Made by a program: the position numbers and the translations under genes. Of a stretch of DNA of 64,000 bases, positions 57,701 to 64,000 are shown one piece after another. The stretch is from Apodemus sylvaticus (taxonomy: Eukaryota > Chordata > Mammalia > Rodentia > Muridae), in NCBI RefSeq assembly GCF_947179515.1, contig NC_067485.1, forward strand, positions 5,963,154-6,027,153, given 5' to 3'. Below the pieces are notes generated by a model. It did no database searches. It was given only the letters and a program-made list of their open reading frames with translations, and was not told the origin of the DNA. Within the stretch, counting starts at the first letter, position 1. Every line of letters begins with the position of its first letter.

Positions 57701-58511
57701 AGAACACCAATAGCTTATGCTCTAAGATCAAGAATTGACAAATTGGACCTCATAAAACTACAAAGGCAAAGGACACTGTCAAAAGGACATAACGTCAACC
57801 AACAGACTGGGAAAGGATCTTCACCAACCCTAAATCTGACAGAGGGCTAATATCTAATATATACAAAGAACTTAAGAAAGTAGAACCCAGAGAACTAAAT
57901 AACCCCATTAAAAAGTGGGGTACGGAGCTAAACAAAGAATTTTCACATCAATTTTGGAGAGCTGAGAAACACCTTAAGAAATGTTCAACATCATTAATCA
58001 TTAGGGAAATGCAAATCAAAACAACCCTGAGATTTAACCTCACACCCGTCAGAATGGCTAAGGTCAAAAACTCAGGAGACAGCAGGTGTTGGGGAGGATG
58101 TGGAGAAAGAGGAACACTCCTCCACTGCTGGTGGGATTGCAAGGTGGTGCAACCACTTTGGAAATCAGTCTGGTGGTTCCTCAGAAAACTGGGCATGTCA
58201 CTTCCTGAGGACCATGTTATACCACTCCTGGGCATATATCCAGAGGATTCTTCAGCATGCAATAAGGACACACGCTCAACTATGTTCATAGCAGCCCTAT
58301 TTGTAGTAGCCAGACGCTGGAAAGAACCTAGATGTCCTTCAACGGAGGAATGGATACAAAAATGTGGTATATTTACACAATGGAGTACTATTCAGCCATT
58401 AGAAACAATGAATTCATGCAATTCTTAGACAAATGGATGGGGCTGGAGAACATCATACTAAGTGAGGTAACCCAGTCTCAAAATATGCACTAACTGATAA
58501 GTGGATATTAG
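54711..58511 (+). pseudogene. L1 ORF2 (endonuclease-reverse transcriptase), disrupted
   Basis: ORF2 nicks the target and copies L1 RNA. The endonuclease domain is legible from 54711 (MIGSNNHYSLISLNIN, then TGA at 54759-54761) through 54991-55545, with SDFNTPLS and SDHYG. A continuous 617-codon frame at 55997-57850 covers the reverse transcriptase with FADDMIVYLSDPKN near 56812-56853. The C-terminal cysteine-rich part is at 58009-58428 in another frame. The ORF ends at TAG 58509-58511. The long open RT frame suggests a fairly recent insertion. Confidence 0.88.
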
Positions 58512-58822
58512 CCTAGAAACTTTGAATACCCAGGACATAATCCACAAATTAAATGATGTCCAAAAAGAATGGAGGAGTGGTCCCTGGTTCTGGAAAGACT
58601 CAGTGCAAGAGTATAGGGGAATTCCAGAACAGGGAAGTGGGAAGGGGTGGATGGAAGGACAGGTGGTTGGAAGAGGGCTTATGGGACCTGCGGGGAGTGG
58701 GGACCCAGAAAAGGGGAAATCATTTGAAATGTAAAAAAAAATATATCAATCAAAAAATAAAATAAAATTGTTAAAACGTTTCAAAAAACATAACAATAAA
58801 ATAGAAATGCTAAAAAGTAAAA

Positions 58823-60715
58823 AAAAAATTATCTGATCATATTACAAAATCCTTTACTCAGCAGAACTGAAAAAATCTTGATGAAATGTATAATGTTTTA
58901 GACAGATACCACATAACAAAGTTAAATCAAGAGCAGATAAGCGATCTAAATAGTTCCATATCTCCTAATGAAATAGAAGTCATTAAAAGCCTCCCATCTA
59001 AGAAAAGTCTGTGTCCAGATGGTTTTGGTGCATAATTACACCAGACCTTCAAAGAAGAGCTAACATCAACACTCTTCAAATTATCCCATATTATAAATAC
59101 AGAAGGAATACTACCTAATGCTTTCTATGAAGCCACAGTTACTTTGGTACCTAAACCATACGAAGATCCAACAAAGAAAGAAAACTTCAGACCAATTTAG
59201 CTAATGAATGTCGTTGCAAAAATATTCAATAAAATTCTGGCAAACCAAATCCAAGAACACAACAAAACCATCATTCATCAAGATCAAGTAGGCTTCATTC
59301 CAGGGATGCAGGGATTGTTCAATATATGAAAACTCACTAATGTAATCCGCTATATAAACAAACTCAAAAGGAAAAATACATAATTATCTCATTAGATACT
59401 GAAAAAGCATTCGACAAAATACAGCACACTTCCATGTTAAAAGTATTGGAGAGATCAGGAATTCAAGGTCCTTACCTAAACATAATAAAATCAGTGAATA
59501 GCCAATCATAATCCAATACCAACTTAAATGGAGGGATATTTGAAGCAATCCCACTAAAATAAGGGACAAGACAAGACTGCTTGCTCTCTCCATATCTATT
59601 CAATATAGTACTTGGAGTACTAGATAGAGCCATAAGACAACAAAAGGAGATCAAGATGATACAGATTGGAAAAGAAGCCAAAAGTATCACTTTTGCAGAT
59701 TATATGATAGTATACATAAGAGACCCTAAAAAATCTACCAGAAAATTCTATAGCCGATAAACAAGTTCAGCAAAGTGGCTGGATATAAAACTGACTCAAA
59801 TCAGTAGCCTTCCTTTATACAAATAAAGAAATTAGGGAAGAAAAACTGTCCACCATAGCCACAAATAGTATAAAACATCTTGGTGTAACTCTTAGCAAGC
59901 AAGTGAAAGATGTAGAGGACAAAAGCTTCAAATCCCTGAAAATAGAAATCGAAGAAGACCACAGAAGATGGAAAGATGTTCCGTGCTCATAGATTGGTAG
60001 AATTAACATAGAAAAATGGTCATCCTCCAAATTCTCCAGAAACATTGAAGTACTCATTAAGATTCTAACATTGTTTTTACAGACATGGAGAGAGGAATCA
60101 TTGATTTCATATGGAAAAACAAAATACTCAGAGTAGCAAAAACAATTCTTAACAATAAGAGAACACCACGATGTACTTATAGAGCAATAATGATAAACAC
60201 TGCATGGAAGAGGTACAGAGACAGGTCTATCAATATAATAGAACTAAAGACCAAGAAATAAATACACAGTTATGCATCCTTGATCTTCAACAAAGAACTC
60301 CAAAATATATAATGGAAAAAGAAAGCATCTTCAATAAATGGTGCTGGTGCAACTTACAGTCTGTATGTAGAAAAATGAAAATAGAACCATATTTATCACC
60401 TTGCACAAAGCTTAAATCCAAGTGGACCAAAGACCTCAATATAAAGCCAGTCACACTGAATAGAATAGAATAGAAAGTGGGAAAGAGCTTTGCACTCATT
60501 GGCACAATGGGAAATTTCCTAAACAGAACTCTAATGGCTCAGGCTCTAAGATCAACAATTGAGAAATGATACTTCATAAAACTGAAAAGCTTCTGTAAGG
60601 CAAAGGTCACTGTCATTAGGAAAATTGACAACCCACAGATTGGGAAAATATCTTTATCAACCCCATATCTGATAGGGTGCTAATATCCAAAATATATAAA
60701 GAACTCAAGAAGGGA
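58823..60715 (+). mobile_element. Old L1, 3' part, plus strand
   Basis: Continuation of the L1 at 51330-52914: decayed reverse transcriptase (for example 'ccagatggttttggtgca' near 59014, and a degenerate FADD region near 59693) to the ORF2 C-terminal region. Many stops and indels, much more decayed than the nested copy. Confidence 0.82.
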
Positions 60716-60769
60716 CACCATGCTCCTGGTTCAATGCTGTAGCTGAGGAGGCTTGAGTGGCTGGTAAGT

Positions 60770-61360
60770 TGTACTCTGTATGCTTTGATAAAACCTTTTC
60801 TCAACACTTTTATCTTCAGATATATGAAAGAAAACATACTGGAGAGAAACCCTATGAACGTACTCAATGTGATAAAGCCTTTGCACATCACACTTTTTTG
60901 AGTGTGAATAAAAGAACACATACTGGAGAGAACCCTTATGAATGTAATTAATCTGGTAATGCCTGTGCACAAAGCAGTCATCTTCAAATACATAAAGTAA
61001 TACATACTGGAGAGAAAGTCTACAAATGTAATCAATGTGATAAAGCCTTTTCACAACAGAGTCATCTGCAAATATATAAAATAACACATATTGGAGAGAA
61101 ACATTACAAATGCAATGAGATAAAGACACAATACAATAGTCTTTTAATACACACAAGGACACATGCTGGAGAGAAACCCTTTGAATGTGATCAAAGAGGT
61201 AAAGCCTTTGTACATTACATTACTCCCCAATACCATAAAATGAATAATACAGAAGAAACTAAATGGATGTAATCACTGTGGTGAAGAATTTGAAAATCAA
61301 AATAGTCTCCATAAACATAAGAGGAATCATCTGGGAGAGGAACCCTATGAAAGTATTTAA
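60770..61360 (+). pseudogene. C2H2 zinc-finger exon, decayed
   Basis: Seven linker sequences of the form HTGEKPY recur near 60835, 60918, 61002, 61085, 61160, 61245 and 61328, about 84 bp apart, as in Kruppel-type zinc-finger transcription factors. Fingers have lost many Cys and His residues; the first lacks its first Cys. There are stops at 60949 (TAA) and about 61270. An AG before 'atatatgaaag' at 60819 might be a relic acceptor. No KRAB or upstream exon was seen. The source gene cannot be named. Confidence 0.85.
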
Positions 61361-61489
61361 AATGGTAAGGTTTTTGCACATTTCTGTAGTCTTTATCATC
61401 ATGGAAGTATTCTATTCATACAGTAGATAAAACTTATGAACAGAAGAAATGCAAGATTTTGCATATCACAGTTATCTCTTTTTTCATGT

Positions 61490-62029
61490 TCCTTTCTGTT
61501 TTTTATTATTTTGTATATTATTTGTTTACATTCCAAATGTTTTCCCCTTTCTAAGTTCAACCCTCCCCATAAGTCGCATAAGCCCTCTTCCCTCCAGCCA
61601 CTCCCCAATCACCCCTCCAATTTCTCTGCCCTGGTACTCCCCTAAAATGCTGAATCAAGCCTTTCCAGTACCAGGGACCTCTCTTTCCTTCTTCTTGGGA
61701 ATCATTTGATATATTACTTGTGTCTTGAGTATTCAGAGCTTCTGGGTTAATTAATAGCCACTTATCAGTAACTACATTCCATGTGTATTCTTTGGTGTTT
61801 GGGTTACCTCACTTAGGATGATATTTTCCAGATCCAACCATTTGGATCTAAATGCCTAAAAATTTCATGAATTTGTTGTTTTTAATTGCTGAGTAGTATT
61901 CCATTGTGTAAATATATCACATTTTCTGTATTAATTCATCCATTTAGGGACATCTGGGTTCTTTCCAGCTACTGGCTATTATGAATAAGGCTGCTATGAA
62001 CATAATGGAGCATGTGTCCTTATTGCATG
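61490..62029 (-). mobile_element. L1, minus strand, part 1 (3' end)
   Basis: 3'UTR and ORF2 C-terminus on the minus strand, interrupted by the LTR at 62036 and resuming at 62912. Confidence 0.85.
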
Positions 62030-62035
62030 CTGGAG
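62030..62035 (+). repeat. 6-bp target duplication of the solo LTR, left
   Basis: 'ctggag' occurs here and at 62906-62911. Other L1 copies in the window read through at this point (for example 'gcatgctggggaatcc' at 41630). Confidence 0.75.
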
Positions 62036-62905
62036 TGCCGCGGTGGCCCAGTGATGTCTATAAAAATGATATTTTACAGACAGAGGTGGAAAAGAAATGT
62101 CTCCTGGGAATAACAGAACTCTCTGGAAGCTGTGGAAGCTGATAATCTCACCTGACAATTTACTGTACTCTCTTACTTTCTGGCTATTTAAGATGGGCCC
62201 TTAGTTCTCAAGTAGCAGTTTGCCCTGACTTCCCCCTTTTCTCTCTTCAACAGGATTCCTAAGGCCTGGCTGATAATCCGGTCTTTGAAGTCAACTCACT
62301 GACCCGCCAAACCCCCTTTTCAGAATTGCAATGCCTTGCCTCATAGTTGTTTACATAATTACTGCCTTCCAACCACATGCAGGTTTTTATGGCTGTGCGT
62401 ATGTATATGAGGATGGCTCAGGCACTCCGGTACTAAAAGCATTAATTTAGTCAAGAAGTTTTTTGTTTTATAAGGTAAAAGGCTAAATGTTAGATAAGGA
62501 TTTCTCACAAGAACTTGTTAAGACCCAGGTGGTATAAGAAACTTCAAACTCTTTGAAGGTTTGCTGTAAACTAAGAGTGACTCTGTATTCTAATCAGGAA
62601 GTTTGATGGCATCTGTAAATTGATCTTCTGTATCTGTTACTTGAGAAACTTTGTTCCTGGTTGATGTTACATTTCCGTGTACCAAATGGCTATGATAATT
62701 GTACCTGCCTCAGTGGCTACATCTTTTGAAATGGTAATGCCAACTCTTCCTGTATAAAAATCCTTGCCTTAGAGCTCCAAAATGCATTCAGTTCAAACCA
62801 CCTCTGTGTGTGTGTGGTTTGTTCTGTCTGTCATCTCAGCCGGACCTGTGCCTTCCTGGACCAGAGGAACCTGGTTATCCCACAGCAGACCCACGGTCTG
62901 TAACA
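62036..62905 (+). mobile_element. Solo LTR of an endogenous retrovirus (ERVK-like by target size)
   Basis: 870 bp beginning TG (tgccgcggtg) and ending CA (ctgtaaca), inserted in a minus-strand L1 with a 6-bp target duplication. A six-base duplication is usual for class II (ERVK) elements. A TATA-like 'gtataaaaatcc' lies at about 62751, which sets the orientation as plus. No gag, pol or env is present, so this is the product of LTR-LTR recombination. The family is not named with confidence. Confidence 0.75.
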
Positions 62906-62911
62906 CTGGAG

Positions 62912-63660
62912 AATGTTCTGGGTACATGCCTAAGAGTGGTATAACAGGGTCCTCCAGAAGTGTCATGCCCAGTTTTCTGAGGAACAGCCAGACTGATTTC
63001 CAGAGTGGTTTTACCAGCTTTCAATCCAACTTGCAGTGGAGGAGTGTTCCTGTTTCTTCATATCCTTGCTAACACCTGCGGTCTCCTGAGTTTTTAATCT
63101 TAGCTCTTCTGACTGGTGTGAGGTGAAATCTCAGGGTTGTTTCTATTTTCATTTCCCTAATGAGTAATGATGTTGAACATTTCTTAAGGTGCTTCTCAGC
63201 CATTCAAAATTCTTCAGGTGAAAATTCTTTGTTTAGCTCTGTACCCCATTTTTCAATACAGTTATTTGGCTCTCTGGAGTCTACCTTCTTGTGTTCTTTG
63301 TATATATTGGATAATACCCCTCTGTTGAATGTAGGGTTGATGAAGATCTTTTCCCAATTTGTTGGTGGCAGTTTTTTCCTTTTGACAGTGTACTTTGCCT
63401 TACAGAAACTTTGTAATTTTATGAGGTCCCATTTGTCAATTCTTGATCTTAGAGCATAAGCTATTGGTGTTCTGTTTAGGAACTTTTCCCCTGTGCCCAT
63501 ATCCTCAAGGGTTGTAGCCAGTTTCTTTCACAGTTTCACTGTGTCTGAATTTATGTGGAGGTCCTTGATCCACTTGGAGTTGAGCTTAGTACAAGGATAA
63601 GTACAAGGATAAGAATGGATTGATTTGCATTCTTCTGCATGCAGAACTCCAGTTGAACCA
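62912..63660 (-). mobile_element. L1, minus strand, part 2
   Basis: Continuation of the interrupted L1 into ORF2. A minus-strand frame at 63500-63204 reads MGTGEKFLNRTPIAYALRSR, a conserved ORF2 C-terminal segment. Confidence 0.85.
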
Positions 63661-63794
63661 GATAGTTTATATTAAGAAGATAATCAGATGAAAGTATCTC
63701 CTATTCTCATGGATAGTGTAGAATTAATACAGTGAAATGTGCTTTGAGCTTTAGTAAAGTTTCTTTTAAGAATGAGTGTATTCCAGTTTTCTAG
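63661..63794. mobile_element. Mixed short L1 pieces
   Basis: 'gtgctttgagctttagtaaa' (about 63739-63758) is minus-strand L1 endonuclease sequence. 'ttccagttttctaggttaa' (63781-63799) is minus-strand 3'UTR. They lie against the final plus-strand L1 and look like an inverted 5' end of it, or recombination debris. Confidence 0.5.
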
Positions 63795-64000
63795 GTTAAT
63801 TCTGGAAAGACTCAGTGAAACAGTATTTGGCAAAACCAGAACGGGGAACTGGGAAGGGGTGGGAGGGAGGACAGGGGAAGAGAAGGGGGCTTACGGGACT
63901 TTCGGGGAGTGGGGGGGGGCTAGAAAAGGGGAAATCATTTGAAATGTAAATAAATTATATCAAATAAAAAAAAAGACAAAAAAAAAAAAAAAAAAAAAAA
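63795..64000 (+). mobile_element. L1 3' end with poly(A), plus strand
   Basis: 'ttctggaaagactcagtgaa' to 'gaaatcatttgaaatgtaaa' is the young L1 3'UTR, followed by 'aaataaaaaaaaa' and a pure A-run to the window edge. The 3' flank is outside the window. Confidence 0.85.

Larger units (their letters stand above)
52915..58822 (+). mobile_element. Nearly complete L1 nested in an older L1, plus strand
   Basis: Layout: GC-rich 5'UTR 52915-53432, ORF1 53433-54653, spacer, ORF2 54711-58511, 3'UTR to about 58730, A-rich tail. 'aaaaattatccgatc' just before it (to 52914) and 'aaaaattatctgatc' after it (to 58838) are the target duplication, lying in the old L1. It is about 5.9 kb. It is dead: stops in ORF1 codon 32 and ORF2 codon 17, plus frameshifts. 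Confidence 0.9.

Noticed and set aside
62036..62905. A full endogenous retrovirus
   Set aside because: Only one LTR is present and no gag, pol or env sequence was seen.

Overview
The window is a non-coding-rich stretch of a murid rodent genome, most likely rat or a close relative. The evidence is dozens of rodent-type LINE-1 (L1) fragments, B1 and B2 SINEs, and parts of two genes of the placentally expressed cathepsin family, a rodent-specific expansion of cathepsin L. The young L1 3' ends differ from the mouse L1Md type I know, which is why I lean to rat rather than mouse. No tRNA, rRNA, CRISPR array or bacterial feature was seen.

Layout. 1-2225 holds unassigned sequence and an AT-rich tandem repeat with a period of about 155 bp. 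2226-13345 is almost all minus-strand L1: a fragment, a near full-length copy (3079-9120) and a 3'-truncated copy that keeps tandem 5'UTR monomers (9121-13345). 13346-17171 is the 5' half of a cathepsin pseudogene: promoter remnant, exon 1 and exons 2-4. 17172-26395 is a pile of L1 copies that replaces the 3' half of that pseudogene, ending with a TSD-bounded L1 at 22133-26380. 27738-42966 is a tandem duplication of about 4.4 kb. Its second copy has been swollen to 10.8 kb by L1 insertions, several with the inverted 5' end typical of twin priming. 42967-45170 is unassigned.

45540-50930 is the best gene-like object: a complete eight-exon placental cathepsin locus. It has a TATA-like box, a non-coding exon 1, seven coding exons with splice sites, the Cys/His/Asn catalytic residues and a polyadenylation signal. 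The exons sum to a 333-residue preproenzyme, but only if two one-base indels are discounted (exon 3, in an A-run; exon 6, in a C-run). As written it is a pseudogene, or a gene with two assembly errors. 51330-60715 is an old L1 with a younger, nearly complete L1 nested in it (52915-58822). 60770-61360 is a decayed C2H2 zinc-finger exon. 61490-63660 is an L1 interrupted by an 870-bp solo LTR with a 6-bp target duplication. The window ends in the poly(A) of another L1.

I see no convincing new biological system. The points of most value are the nearly intact cathepsin with an unusual active-site loop, the record of L1 insertion mechanisms (twin priming, nesting, a possible 3' transduction, internal segment shuffling), and microsatellites that grew from SINE tails.
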